A stretch of 64,000 nucleotides of DNA from Kiritimatiellales bacterium (GCA_041656295.1 JBBADV010000003.1:175401-239400), one strand, 5' to 3'; shown: positions 1-8,549, numbered from the stretch's first letter. The notes: generated by a model from the sequence alone, not told the origin. Numbers and translations are program-made.

Positions 1-321
1 CCCGTAACGTATTTCAAGCCGCAAGGCGCGCCGATACGAATCCTTGAAACGGTGGAACTGGCTGCTGATGAGCTCGAGGCTATCCGGCTGGCCGATTATG
101 AAGGGCTTTATCAGGAACAGGCTGCGGAGCAGATGGGTATTTCGCGCCAGACTTTCGGGTTGATCATCGCCCGGGCACACAAAAAAACAGCGGAAGCGCT
201 GACGTTCGGGAAAGCCATTCGTGTCGAAAGTGCGCAAGTAATCATGCCGGCCGTTCCGGACAAATCACCAAGAGGCAGAGGTTGCGGGTGCCGGGGCCGC
301 CATAGATGCGGTAGACAGTAA
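1..321 (+). CDS. DUF134 (UPF0251) putative DNA-binding protein, 5' truncated
   Basis: The reading frame is open from base 1 (PVTYFKPQG...) to the stop at 321, so the N-terminus lies left of the window; a GTG at 52 is internal. The segment ELEAIRLADYEGLYQEQAA followed by GISRQTFGLI is the typical DUF134 helix-turn-helix. The tail is basic and Cys-rich (GRGCGCRGRHRCG). Family members are small predicted DNA-binding proteins often found beside NifX/NifB-like genes, as here. A role in controlling the downstream metal/Fe-S cluster genes is inference from context. Confidence 0.85.
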   Translation, partial: PVTYFKPQGAPIRILETVELAADELEAIRLADYEGLYQEQAAEQMGISRQTFGLIIARAHKKTAEALTFGKAIRVESAQVIMPAVPDKSPRGRGCGCRGRHRCGRQ

Positions 322-344
322 ATTTAAAAGAAAGGAGGCAGACA

Positions 345-620
345 ATGCCAAGAGGAGATAGAACAGGTCCGGCGGGCGCAGGCCCGATGAGTGGACGCGG
401 CATGGGATACTGTGCCGAATTGAATCAGCCCGGCTTTGTAACGGGCGGCGGTTTCGGCCGTGGAATGGGACGCGGATTCTGCAGCCGGTGGTTTGCCGGA
501 TGGCGAACCACTCCGCAAACACTGGTTCAACCGATGAATAACGCAGATCAGATTGTTTCGCTGAAAGCACAGATGAACCGTATTCAGCAGCAGATCAGCG
601 CGCTTGAGGAAAACGCATGA
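345..620 (+). CDS. DUF5320-like Gly/Met-rich small protein
   Basis: 91 aa. A strong AAAGGAGG ribosome site ends about 10 bases before the ATG. The N-terminal half is rich in Gly, Arg and Met (PRGDRTGPAGAGPMSGRGMG, GGGFGRGMGRG), as in DUF5320 proteins. The last 25 residues (SLKAQMNRIQQQISALEEN) look like a short coiled coil. Such proteins commonly accompany DUF134 and NifX-like genes in anaerobes; no biochemical role is established that I know of. The stop overlaps the next start by 4 bases (ATGA), indicating translational coupling. Confidence 0.75.
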   Translation: MPRGDRTGPAGAGPMSGRGMGYCAELNQPGFVTGGGFGRGMGRGFCSRWFAGWRTTPQTLVQPMNNADQIVSLKAQMNRIQQQISALEENA

Positions 621-979
621 AAGTGGCAATTGCGTCCTCAGGCCGTGATCTTTCCGCGCCGCTCGATCCCCGCTTTGGCCGGGCGGCCGGTTTTCTGGTG
701 GTTGACACTGAAACCGGCAAAATAACGTATGAACCCAACCAGCAAAATCTGAATGCACCTCAGGGTGCGGGAATTCAGGCGGCACAGAACATTGCATCAA
801 GCGGGGTCGGGGCTGTGATCAGCGGTCATTTCGGTCCGAAAGCGTTTCGCGTTCTGACGGCGTCGAAAATAAAAGCTTATCTGATGACGGCCGCGACTGC
901 GCAGGAGGCGCTTGATCTGTTTACGCAGGGAAAACTAACGGTCGCACAGGAGGCAAACGCAGAAGGACACTGGCTGTGA
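617..979 (+). CDS. NifX/NifB-C-like (dinitrogenase Fe-Mo cofactor biosynthesis domain) protein
   Basis: 120 aa, a single NifX-type domain: N-terminal MKVAIASSGRDLSAPLDPRFGRA, the DPRFGRA segment being characteristic, then GVGAVISGHFGPKAF in the middle. Members bind Fe-Mo cofactor precursors or Fe-S species in nitrogen-fixing organisms, but stand-alone copies are widespread in non-fixers with unknown roles. No nif structural genes are visible, so nitrogen fixation should not be inferred. Overlaps both neighbours by 4 bases (ATGA upstream, GTGA downstream). Confidence 0.85.
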   Translation: MKVAIASSGRDLSAPLDPRFGRAAGFLVVDTETGKITYEPNQQNLNAPQGAGIQAAQNIASSGVGAVISGHFGPKAFRVLTASKIKAYLMTAATAQEALDLFTQGKLTVAQEANAEGHWL

Positions 980-1458
980 GCGCCGTTATATATCATTCGA
1001 TTGGCGTGATTCACAGCGAGCATACCGTTCCTGAAAACACGCCGATCCAGCCGGTTTATGCACAGCGTTGTAAAGGAGCCGTTGAAGTATTCGATACATA
1101 CGCCGGCGGCCTTGCCGATCTGGAAGGATTTTCACACCTCTACCTGTTGTATCATCTTCACCGGGCCGGACCGGTGCGGCTCAGAGTAAAACCGTTTCTG
1201 CAGGATACAGAACGCGGTATTTTTGCAACACGGGCGCCCTGCCGACCGAACGGTATCGGCATGAGCATTGTCCGGCTGATCCGCCGGGAAGACAATATAC
1301 TGCATGTGCAGGGCATTGACGTGCTCAACGGCACACCGCTGCTTGATATCAAACCGTATGTGACACGCTTTGACTGTATTCAGACCGACCGCAACGGCTG
1401 GCACGATGAAGTTAACGAACAAGAGGCTGGACGGCGCGGAAAACGGAATTATGAGTGA
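976..1458 (+). CDS. TrmO-like tRNA m6t6A37 methyltransferase (TsaA/YaeB family)
   Basis: 160 aa from a GTG start overlapping the preceding stop. The motifs GVIHSEHTVPENTPIQ, FSHLYLLYHLHR, FATRAPCRPNGIGMSIVRL and GIDVLNGTPLLDIKPY are the hallmarks of the UPF0066/TsaA fold. In Escherichia coli TrmO uses S-adenosylmethionine to N6-methylate t6A37 in tRNA. Copies sitting inside DUF134/NifX/MinD clusters, as here, may have another substrate; family assignment is firm, exact reaction less so. The end overlaps the next gene's ATG by 8 bases. Confidence 0.85.
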   Translation: MSAVIYHSIGVIHSEHTVPENTPIQPVYAQRCKGAVEVFDTYAGGLADLEGFSHLYLLYHLHRAGPVRLRVKPFLQDTERGIFATRAPCRPNGIGMSIVRLIRREDNILHVQGIDVLNGTPLLDIKPYVTRFDCIQTDRNGWHDEVNEQEAGRRGKRNYE

Positions 1459-2305
1459 TCGCTCCGCAGAAGGTTCCCGCGTGCAGATTGCAATTGCATC
1501 AGGAAAAGGCGGTACCGGGAAAACCACGCTGGCCGTTGCGCTGGCGCAGTCATTTGACCGGCCGGTTACTTTGCTGGACTGCGATGTCGAAGAACCCAAT
1601 GCATCACTTTTCCTGACATTAGAAAATCAGATGGAGAAATCCGTCTTTGTCCCGATTCCTGAGGTTGATGCCTCGCGCTGCACCGGTTGCGGGAAGTGCG
1701 CGGAACTCTGCGAGTTCAATGCGCTGGCTGTCGCCGGAAGGTCTGTTCTGGTGTTTTCGGAACTGTGCCACAGTTGCGGCGGCTGTGCCCGCATTTGTCC
1801 GGAACATGCAATTACTGAACAGCCCCGTTCCATTGGAACTATTCGCAAAGGGCAAAGCGGAACCATTCAGCTCATTGAAGGCCGGCTGAATATCGGATGT
1901 GCCATGGCGCCGCCGGTTATTCGCGCGGTAAAAAAAGAAGCTGCTTCCGCTCCGCTGGTTTTAATCGACTGTCCGCCGGGGACTTCATGTCCAATGGTTA
2001 CATCGATCACCGGAGCGGATTTTGTAATTCTTGTCACCGAACCGACCCCATTCGGATTGCATGATTTGACGCTGGCGGTTGAAACTGTACGGCTGCTGAA
2101 TCTTCCGTTCGGTGTGGTGATTAACCGTGCGGATGCGGGCGATGATCGCGTCGTGCGGTATTGCCGGGAACAGAACATCCGCCTGCTGCTGAAAATTCCG
2201 GAGTTGCGTAAAATTGCCGAACTCTATTCGCGCGGTAAAAGTATGTTAACGGCTATGCCGGAACTAAAACAGCCCCTGAACAATTTGTTGGAGATCCTGC
2301 GGTGA
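1451..2305 (+). CDS. MinD/Mrp-family P-loop ATPase with 2x[4Fe-4S] ferredoxin insert
   Basis: 284 aa from the ATG at 1451; the frame is open further upstream but only inside trmO. Deviant Walker A ASGKGGTGKTTLA, then two ferredoxin-type clusters, CTGCGKCAELC and CHSCGGCARIC...CP, then the switch region DCPPGTSCPMV and TEPTPFGLHDL. This is the 'MinD superfamily P-loop ATPase containing an inserted ferredoxin domain' type, related to Mrp/NBP35 scaffold proteins for Fe-S assembly. It forms a pair with the next gene, overlapping it by 4 bases; heterodimer formation is inference. Confidence 0.88.
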   Translation: MSDRSAEGSRVQIAIASGKGGTGKTTLAVALAQSFDRPVTLLDCDVEEPNASLFLTLENQMEKSVFVPIPEVDASRCTGCGKCAELCEFNALAVAGRSVLVFSELCHSCGGCARICPEHAITEQPRSIGTIRKGQSGTIQLIEGRLNIGCAMAPPVIRAVKKEAASAPLVLIDCPPGTSCPMVTSITGADFVILVTEPTPFGLHDLTLAVETVRLLNLPFGVVINRADAGDDRVVRYCREQNIRLLLKIPELRKIAELYSRGKSMLTAMPELKQPLNNLLEILR

Positions 2306-3171
2306 AAGAACTCGTTATCATCAGCGGCAAAGGCGGAACCGGTAAAACCAGCATTACAGCATCATTTGCCGCGCTGGCCGGCAACGCGGTTTTTGCCGAC
2401 TGTGATGTCGATGCCGCTGATCTGCATCTGATCCTAAATCCGGAAATCCATGAAAGACATGAGTTTTACAGCGGTCGCGAAGCGGTTATCCGCGAAGCAG
2501 ACTGTACAGGGTGCGGATTGTGCGAGGAACTCTGCCGGTTTGAGGCCGTAAGACTGTCTGGAGAGAAATTTCAAATCGATCCGGTCTCATGCGAAGGCTG
2601 CGGCGTATGCGTGCAGTTCTGTCCGGTCAAGGCGATTGACTTTCATGACCGGCTCTGCGGCGAGTGGTTTTTTTCGAAAACCCGCTTCGGAATGATGGTG
2701 CATGCCCGTCTGGGCATCGGTGCGGAGAATTCCGGTAAACTGGTCAGTACCGTCCGGCAGCGGGCCAGACAGTTTGCAACGATGGTTCAGGCAGATTGGA
2801 TTTTAACGGATGGACCGCCAGGTACCGGCTGTCCGGTGATTGCATCGATTACCGGTGCAGACGCAGTACTGGCAGTCACTGAAGCGACACTGTCCGGACA
2901 GCATGATTTGCTGCGCGTGATCGAACTGGCGCACCATTTTAAAATCCGTGTTTTCATCTGTGTCAACAAATGGGATATTAATCCGGAAATGACCGGCCAA
3001 ATTGAAAAAGCTGCAACAGAGTCTGGCGCGGCCGTTCTGCCGCGCATTCCGTATGACAGCGATGTAACCAAAGCGCAAATCAATGCGCAGTGCGTTGTAG
3101 AGCACGGAAACGGGCCCGCATCTCAGGCAATTCAGGAACTGTGGAAAGGACTATGCAGTCAGCTGCAATAA
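2302..3171 (+). CDS. MinD/Mrp-family P-loop ATPase with ferredoxin insert (second copy)
   Basis: 289 aa, GTG start overlapping the upstream stop (GTGA). Walker A SGKGGTGKTS near the N-terminus, clusters CTGCGLCEELC and CEGCGVCVQFCPVKAI at about residues 70-115, then DGPPGTGCPVIASITGAD and EATLSGQHDLLRV. It is paralogous to the preceding ATPase but divergent, which fits an ancient two-subunit arrangement common in Fe-S-related MinD pairs. Likely cytoplasmic and oxygen-sensitive; substrate or partner unknown. Confidence 0.88.
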   Translation: MKELVIISGKGGTGKTSITASFAALAGNAVFADCDVDAADLHLILNPEIHERHEFYSGREAVIREADCTGCGLCEELCRFEAVRLSGEKFQIDPVSCEGCGVCVQFCPVKAIDFHDRLCGEWFFSKTRFGMMVHARLGIGAENSGKLVSTVRQRARQFATMVQADWILTDGPPGTGCPVIASITGADAVLAVTEATLSGQHDLLRVIELAHHFKIRVFICVNKWDINPEMTGQIEKAATESGAAVLPRIPYDSDVTKAQINAQCVVEHGNGPASQAIQELWKGLCSQLQ

Positions 3172-3253
3172 ATGGAACAAATGCTTCATCACCGCATAGG
3201 TTCTTGCAGGAAACGGCGGAACAGATTCAATATTCATTGAGCGAGGTATCTTT

Positions 3254-3586
3254 ATGAAAAAAGCAGGTATTATCCGGTGTCAGCAAACCGAAGATATTTG
3301 TCCGGGAACAACTGACTTCAAAGTTGCTAAAGAAGGCCGGCTCGCGTTTGAGGAGATTGGACCGGTTGAAATTATGGGCTTTGTTTCCTGTGGCGGCTGT
3401 CCCGGTAAGCGGGCTGTTGCTCGCTCAAAAATGTTGGTTGACCGCGGCGCAGAAATCATCGTTTTCGCCTCCTGCATTTCGAAAGGCAACCCCATCGGCT
3501 ATCCCTGTCCGCACTATACCGGCATGCGCAACGCCGTCATAAAAGCCGTCGGCCCGGATCTAAAAATTCTTGAATACACCCATTGA
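3254..3586 (+). CDS. CGGC-domain protein
   Basis: 110 aa. A central SCGGCPGKRAV holds the CGGC signature; other cysteines sit at RCQQTEDICPG near the N-terminus, ASCISKGNPIGYPCPH and in the C-terminal third. The family is a small predicted metal-binding domain frequent in anaerobes and Archaea. A weak GAGGTAT ribosome site precedes the ATG. It lies between the MinD pair and a methyltransferase in the same direction, so it is probably part of the same transcription unit after an 82-base gap. Confidence 0.8.
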   Translation: MKKAGIIRCQQTEDICPGTTDFKVAKEGRLAFEEIGPVEIMGFVSCGGCPGKRAVARSKMLVDRGAEIIVFASCISKGNPIGYPCPHYTGMRNAVIKAVGPDLKILEYTH

Positions 3587-3587
3587 G

Positions 3588-4262
3588 ATGAATCCGTTTG
3601 AAACAGATGCGGAAGCATACGACCGCTGGTTCGAGCAGTATGACGCAGCGTATCAATCAGAACTGGCGGCGATTCGTGCCGCACTTAAGATGTTCGCACC
3701 ATGTAGACGCGGAGTAGATATCGGTGCGGGAACCGGGCGCTTCACTGCTCCACTCGGTATAGTCGACGGTATTGAGCCGGCGGCAGCCATGCGGGAGCTG
3801 GCGGCCCGGCGTGGCGTAAAGCTGACGAACGGAGTCGCCGAAAATCTTCCGTATCAGGATAACATCTTTGATTTTGTGCTGATGAATACAACACTGTGTT
3901 TTGTATCCGACCCGGCACAGGCCTGTCGCGAAGCAGCGCGGATACTGCGTCCCGGCGGACGGTTGATCGCCGGGCTGATCAATCGCGACAGTTTTCTCGG
4001 GCGGCATTATGAAGCGCGGCGTCAAACGAGCCGCTTCTATCAGCACGCGCGTTTTTTTACCGTCGACGACGTAAAGCGCATGATGAAAACAGCCGGCTTT
4101 AGTTCCTTTGCCTGCGTTCAAACTCTGTTTGATCTGCCGGAAAATCTGACTGCTCCCGATCCGGTGATGCAAGGTTGCGACCGCGGCGGTTTTATTGTGC
4201 TGACCGGAGTAAAACCCGCGAAGAATCCGGACGGTTCTTTGCATAATCCAAAGGAGAAATAA
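3588..4262 (+). CDS. class I SAM-dependent methyltransferase
   Basis: About 224 aa from the ATG at 3588; a TTG at 3570 overlapping the CGGC gene is an alternative. Motif I is GVDIGAGTGRFTAPLG, motif II region DGIEPAAAMRELAARRGV, then NLPYQDNIFDFVLMNTTLCFVSD and the post-motif LRPGGRLIAGLINRDS. This is the UbiE/Methyltransf_11 type. The substrate cannot be told. Its position in the metal cluster suggests methylation of a small molecule or metalloid, but that is only an inference from location. Confidence 0.8.
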   Translation: MNPFETDAEAYDRWFEQYDAAYQSELAAIRAALKMFAPCRRGVDIGAGTGRFTAPLGIVDGIEPAAAMRELAARRGVKLTNGVAENLPYQDNIFDFVLMNTTLCFVSDPAQACREAARILRPGGRLIAGLINRDSFLGRHYEARRQTSRFYQHARFFTVDDVKRMMKTAGFSSFACVQTLFDLPENLTAPDPVMQGCDRGGFIVLTGVKPAKNPDGSLHNPKEK

Positions 4263-4264
4263 CT

Positions 4265-4603
4265 ATGAAAATTGCCATTCCAACCGCAAACGGGAAACTG
4301 TGTATGCACTTCGGGCATTGCGAAGTGTTTACAATTTTGACTGTGGATGAAAAAAACAAAGCGGTCCTTGCGCGGGAATACCTCACTCCGCCGCCGCATG
4401 AGCCGGGAGTTCTGCCCCGCTGGCTCGGTGAACAGAAGGTCAGTGTCATCATCGCCGGCGGCATGGGACAGCGCGCGCAGGAGCTGTTTAAAGAGCAGAA
4501 CATCACCGTCGTAGTCGGCGCGCCCTCCGCCGGGCCGGAAGCACTGGCTGCCGGCTATTTAAGCGGAACACTGATCCCCGGCGAAAACGTCTGCGATCAT
4601 TGA
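4265..4603 (+). CDS. NifX/NifB-C-like protein (second copy)
   Basis: 112 aa; ATG 3 bases after the methyltransferase stop with a GGAGAAA ribosome site. MKIAIPTANGKLCMHFGHCEVF and VIIAGGMGQRAQELF are typical of NifX-like proteins; the His/Cys pair in MHFGHCE is a plausible metal ligand site. It bookends the cluster whose first NifX-like copy is at 617. Function in the absence of nif genes is unknown. Confidence 0.83.
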   Translation: MKIAIPTANGKLCMHFGHCEVFTILTVDEKNKAVLAREYLTPPPHEPGVLPRWLGEQKVSVIIAGGMGQRAQELFKEQNITVVVGAPSAGPEALAAGYLSGTLIPGENVCDH

Positions 4604-4611
4604 TCATTTTT

Positions 4612-5090
4612 CACCGCAAACAGCCGGAATCCGTGCAGGGCTTATTTTCCACAACTCCCTGCTCTTCAAGCGCCGCAAGAATTTTCCCGGCATGTTCATC
4701 GGCATAGCGGATACCGTAGTTGTAACCGCCGGTCATTTTGCGCATCTCCCCTCCATATCGCAAACGTTACGGCTGGCGGGGATACTGTAGATCCGTTACG
4801 TTGTCGTACATGCTGATATCCTGGATCGTATGAGGACCGGGCAGCTTCCGGTGTTTCTCAATTAGCTTCGGAGTCAGTCATTCAGATAACGGATCATTTT
4901 TAAACAGATTGCCGAAATCCGTCAGGATGCGGAATGACGTATGAGATCAGTAATTGATATGTGCAGATCCCTGTTGTCCTCTTTGTCACGCTGGGCAAAA
5001 TCCAGTCGAGCGCGGTCGGAGATACTCCCTCTGCCAATTCCTGTTCATCCTTTCCGGTGTCATAGACCTTACGGAATCCAGCGTAAAACT
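4612..5090 (-). pseudogene. decayed sulfatase fragment
   Basis: This stretch has no intact gene. On the minus strand, bases about 4761-4627 encode MRKMTGGYNYGIRYADEH followed by AGKILAALEEQGVVENK, matching the helix that precedes the FTSDHG motif in type I sulfatases; the frame then ends at CLR-stop instead of continuing. Further upstream (up to about 5090) other frames give sulfatase-like pieces such as KLIEKHRKLPGP and FRKVYDTGKDEQE, separated by stops and frameshifts. No CxPSR active site and no start are left. I read it as a remnant of a sulfatase gene lost by deletion and frameshift. Nothing recognisable is seen in 5091-5237. Confidence 0.6.
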
Positions 5091-5237
5091 ACCAGAAGCC
5101 GACTATAAATTTTTACGCACTGCTTTCAAAAATGATTGCTGACACTATAACGGAATTGGAAATAATACAATTGGACGCCTGGCGAAAGATAATAAGCAAA
5201 AACCGGACAGTCCCGTTTCAGTGTTTATATTATGAGG

Positions 5238-6434
5238 TTATTTCGGCAATTTTTTCAGCGGGAAAAGAATTTCGTTCCAAACCGTTTCGGTCTCAACGTT
5301 CCAGACTCCCCACAAGGTTTCGAATCCGGCGCGGATTCTTCCCGCGTCTTTTCCGAAAAATTCAACCGCGGCCAGCGCTGCGCCCTCTGCAAATAACACC
5401 GGTGAAATCCCCTGATTTAACACAAGCCGTATCGTTCCGATCACGCGGTCATTCCAGCCCAATTTGCGCTCCATATCGCGGCAGACACGGTCAACGCGAT
5501 CGGTTAAAAACGGATTGACCATCCTGATAAGAAGATCATCGGCATAAGCAGCAAAACCGGCGGGTGTAAACAGTGCGTCCGTATCAGAATATTTTCTGCA
5601 CAGCGCCGCACCGGATTCTTCAATAAATGCGCGGCGCGCCGAGATAAAAATTTTCTCGTTACCGGAAATGTCATGCATAAACTGTGCGCCGGCGCGGCGC
5701 ATATGCAGTCCAATCCAGAAATGCACTGCGTTATGTCCGTACAGTTTTGCCTCCTCAAACGGCAGCAGGTCAGCCTTCTCTTCAAACACCGTGATGCCGC
5801 GCCGGAATTCCGGCAGGGTGATTTTTGTAATCAGAATCCGGTTGAATTCTTCAACCAGAAACGCGCGTGCAGCGGACGGCGTGACGCGCATCAGCCCGCC
5901 GTTCTGAATCTGTTCCGCAGCGGTAACCACACCGCTCATTTTTCCGACGACGGTATTTAACAACTGAACGCGGTTTTTAAGCGAAAGCCCGATCTGCTGT
6001 TCAAGAATTCCGGCGGCGTGGTTATTATTTTCGGCGGTGTAAACCACAGCGTCCGGCAGAGTTTTATCCTGCAGTTTAAGCTCAAATCCGGCACGCAGAA
6101 TTCCGGCGATGGACGGGGTGCCGCGGCTGAAAAAATCTACGCTGGGCAGGGCGGTGCCGATTTCATGCGCTTCCGCCGCCGCCTGAATCAGTTTCCCGGC
6201 ATCGGCGGGAACTGCCGGATTATAAATTTCAACGCCGGAAATGAACTGTTTTTCAATTCCGTGCGGGGTGGCGATATTCAGCCAGTATCCGCCGGCAGTG
6301 CGAACATCGTCGACAACTTCCGGCACAACTTCTGCAACAACCAGTCGCGCAAAATTTCCGCTCCGGAATGCTTCATATAAAAACAGACCGGATTGAATTG
6401 CGCCGAATCCGAATCCAAGATAGGTGCGGTTCAT
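5238..6434 (-). CDS. mannitol/hexuronate dehydrogenase-superfamily NAD-dependent oxidoreductase
   Basis: 398 aa. Rossmann start YLGFGFGAIQSGLFLYEA, then a GRxx-like nucleotide region, and near residue 240 the segment EEAKLYGHNAVHFWIGL, which aligns with the K...N..H catalytic region of the mannitol dehydrogenase C-terminal domain family (mannitol-1-phosphate 5-dehydrogenase, tagaturonate/fructuronate reductases). Last gene of the minus-strand operon; its ATG overlaps the isomerase stop by 4 bases. Oxidoreduction of a sugar alcohol, sugar phosphate or keto-sugar is likely; the substrate is not determinable from sequence. Confidence 0.7.
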   Translation of the reverse strand: MNRTYLGFGFGAIQSGLFLYEAFRSGNFARLVVAEVVPEVVDDVRTAGGYWLNIATPHGIEKQFISGVEIYNPAVPADAGKLIQAAAEAHEIGTALPSVDFFSRGTPSIAGILRAGFELKLQDKTLPDAVVYTAENNNHAAGILEQQIGLSLKNRVQLLNTVVGKMSGVVTAAEQIQNGGLMRVTPSAARAFLVEEFNRILITKITLPEFRRGITVFEEKADLLPFEEAKLYGHNAVHFWIGLHMRRAGAQFMHDISGNEKIFISARRAFIEESGAALCRKYSDTDALFTPAGFAAYADDLLIRMVNPFLTDRVDRVCRDMERKLGWNDRVIGTIRLVLNQGISPVLFAEGAALAAVEFFGKDAGRIRAGFETLWGVWNVETETVWNEILFPLKKLPK

Positions 6435-7258
6435 CGGATAACCCGCGGGTCTGTGAAGCGGTCGGCTTCGTCCATCGACGGAGTGGAAAACTCAAGATAA
6501 ACACAGCCGTTTTTTCCGCCGAGGAATGCATGTTTTGTGTTTTTCGGCAGCAGCACGTTCATCCCTTTCGTCATATAAATCATGCGCGTTGTTGTAATTT
6601 TCTGTTCTTGTCTGACGCGCTCGGCCAGCGGCAGAAGTTCTTCCGGAATAATTTCCGGATTCACACCGTCCGGCGCATAAACCACCTGTGCGGTATCGGC
6701 AAACAGAATGCCGTCACCGTAAATCGCTTTGAAGGTTTCCGATTTGCCGGCGAACGTTTCAACAATATCTGCGACGATTGGATAGGTGTCCATTCCGTTT
6801 TGCGCCTGCACGATTTCATAATCCGAATCGCGGTACAGATAGTCCAGATTGCCGTTTGCATCGCGGGCGATGGATGCATCGCTGTTATATTTCACAATGC
6901 CTTCGAAGCTGTTGATCAGTTCTGAGAGTTTTACAAACCCGGAGGCTACAGCGACGCCTTTTTTCAGAACGAATGTGTCGACGTGTCCGTGTTCCAGCAG
7001 CAGCTGCCCCGGCAGATTCAGCAGAACTTTTCCGGTGTGTCCGCTACCCGATTCATCGCGGAAAATGACGACGGTTTCAAGTCCGAGTCCAACTGTTTGA
7101 AATTCAGCCAATGTTTCCGAGCAGTTGAATGTGGCAATTTCAATGCGCGCCGGATCAATTCCGCCGGTGCCGGGCAGTGCCTGTTTGTATAACTCAGCGT
7201 ATAATTCCGCCGTTTTGGTTTTATCTGTTTCATTCAGGATTTTAACTTCAACGCTCAT
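6431..7258 (-). CDS. cupin-type sugar isomerase (D-lyxose isomerase-like)
   Basis: 275 aa from the ATG at 7258, chosen because GAGGTG lies just upstream; an in-frame start at 7300 would overlap the kinase. The C-terminal run PKNTKHAFLGGKNGCVYLEFS and then TPSMDEADRFTDPRVIR is typical of D-lyxose isomerase-type cupins, as is the LEHGHVDTFVLKKG segment with possible metal-binding His residues. These enzymes interconvert aldoses and ketoses with Mn2+. It lies 8 bases downstream of a PfkB kinase gene, consistent with an isomerase-kinase pathway. Substrate uncertain. Confidence 0.6.
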   Translation of the reverse strand: MSVEVKILNETDKTKTAELYAELYKQALPGTGGIDPARIEIATFNCSETLAEFQTVGLGLETVVIFRDESGSGHTGKVLLNLPGQLLLEHGHVDTFVLKKGVAVASGFVKLSELINSFEGIVKYNSDASIARDANGNLDYLYRDSDYEIVQAQNGMDTYPIVADIVETFAGKSETFKAIYGDGILFADTAQVVYAPDGVNPEIIPEELLPLAERVRQEQKITTTRMIYMTKGMNVLLPKNTKHAFLGGKNGCVYLEFSTPSMDEADRFTDPRVIR

Positions 7259-7266
7259 AACACACC

Positions 7267-8457
7267 TCACAGTTTTGATTTGTCTGACGGACCGGTCCAC
7301 AGAAACGGATGCTGTGCATCAACACTCCAGCCGGCGCCTTCCACTGTCAACGGATCGCGCGGAATCGTTTTGATGCGCTCCTGTACACCGTTCCAGTTCG
7401 GCACGCCGCTTAACGCATCCGGTTTTTCCACGCTGGCGCTGCCGGTGCAGGTTGCGGTGATCACGCAATCCAGCAGAGAAAGTCCGCGCAGGTACGCGGA
7501 AAGAAAACCGGCAATGGATGCATCGCCGGAGCCGGTGGCATTCGGCGGAACAGGACAGAAAAACGCCGGATGCCAGAATTCATGGCTCGCAAATTCATCG
7601 AGATTGCCGGGTTTGGCTCTGCCGATGGTTTCCAGGACAGATTTTTCCGGCGTACGGACATAATAACCGCGATAGCCGCTTTTAATCACCGCCACGCGTA
7701 CGCCCATATCCAGCAGTTCACCGGACAGTTCGTGCATCATATCGCCGGTGAACAAGTGCAGCAGGTCGCCGTCGCATGAGCGTCGGAATTCCATATACCG
7801 GTCGCGGTGCAGCATAAACAGCGTTTCTTCGGCGCTACCGAGATATAAATCGAGATGCGGACAGAGCTGTTTAAAAATTTCAGGCCAATTCGTTGTATCT
7901 TTTTGCGAATCCGGCAGACTCATGTCCAGCGACGTTGTCACGCCGAGTTCATGCACACGCCGGAATATTTCCACCAGTTCTTTGCCGTTGTTTGCCGTCA
8001 TCTGTTTCATAAGCGGCGGATAGCCGAAATGAAACAGATCGCACTGCGCAACGAGGTCATAATTAATGTCGTCTGCTTTGAAGGTGTCATTTGCGCCGGA
8101 ATCGTGAATAAACATCCGGTCGAAGCCTTTCGGATTAATCACCACGGTGTAGCTGGTCGAGGCGGACGGATCGACGATCAGCGTATTTTCAATATGCCAC
8201 TCTTTTTTCAGCAGGAACTGCGCCATATCACCGAATGCGTCGTCACCGGTTTTTCCCATCAGCGCCGTATCGATTCCCAGCTTAATCAGATTCAATCCGG
8301 TATTGCTTACCGGGCCGCCGGTACTGATTTTGGCCGGCCTGGCCGTTTTCAATGCTCCGGGCGTATAAAAGTCGCCCGGACGCTTCAGATGCATGTCACT
8401 CAGGTCCGGAATAATATCCAGGCAAATATGTCCGGCAACAACAGCTTTTTTATTCAT
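7267..8457 (-). CDS. PfkB-family sugar kinase
   Basis: About 396 aa from the ATG at 8457, preceded by AAAGGAT; a TTG two codons earlier is an alternative. N-terminal VVAGHICLDIIPDLSDM, STGGPVSNTGLNLIKLGID (PfkB signature 1 region) and the C-terminal anion-hole/base motif ATGSGDASIAGFLSAYLRG (G-x-G-D) with the catalytic Asp. Longer than ribokinase (about 310 aa) because of insertions around residues 190-260. Likely phosphorylates the product of the adjacent isomerase; it has a paralog at 9837. First gene of the minus-strand operon, facing the XylR-like regulator. Confidence 0.85.
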   Translation of the reverse strand: MNKKAVVAGHICLDIIPDLSDMHLKRPGDFYTPGALKTARPAKISTGGPVSNTGLNLIKLGIDTALMGKTGDDAFGDMAQFLLKKEWHIENTLIVDPSASTSYTVVINPKGFDRMFIHDSGANDTFKADDINYDLVAQCDLFHFGYPPLMKQMTANNGKELVEIFRRVHELGVTTSLDMSLPDSQKDTTNWPEIFKQLCPHLDLYLGSAEETLFMLHRDRYMEFRRSCDGDLLHLFTGDMMHELSGELLDMGVRVAVIKSGYRGYYVRTPEKSVLETIGRAKPGNLDEFASHEFWHPAFFCPVPPNATGSGDASIAGFLSAYLRGLSLLDCVITATCTGSASVEKPDALSGVPNWNGVQERIKTIPRDPLTVEGAGWSVDAQHPFLWTGPSDKSKL

Positions 8458-8529
8458 ATGCAATCCTTTGGTTGATTTCCGGCATTACATTAGCGATTGC
8501 ACGGTTAATGAGAACCTGTTGATACGCTG

Positions 8530-8549
8530 ATTTTTTCCCATATTGCGAA
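8530..8549. promoter_or_regulatory. candidate operator shared with 9746-9765
   Basis: Read on the minus strand this is TTCGCAATATGGGAAAAAAT. The same 20 bases with one change (TTCGCAATCTGGGAAAAAAT) occur at 9746-9765. Here it lies between the divergent pfkB operon (start 8457) and the regulator gene (start 8579); the other copy is 71 bases before the second pfkB gene. The copies are not coding and flank the regulator, so a binding site for the XylR-like protein is the simplest reading. Confidence 0.6.

Noticed and set aside
617..4603. Nitrogen fixation genes
   Set aside because: NifX-like domains alone do not indicate nif; no nifHDK or true nifB radical-SAM gene is present.
4592..4612. Possible terminator GATCATTGATCATTTTT after the second NifX-like gene
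   Set aside because: Stem of only 4 pairs with AT-rich ends; too weak to call.
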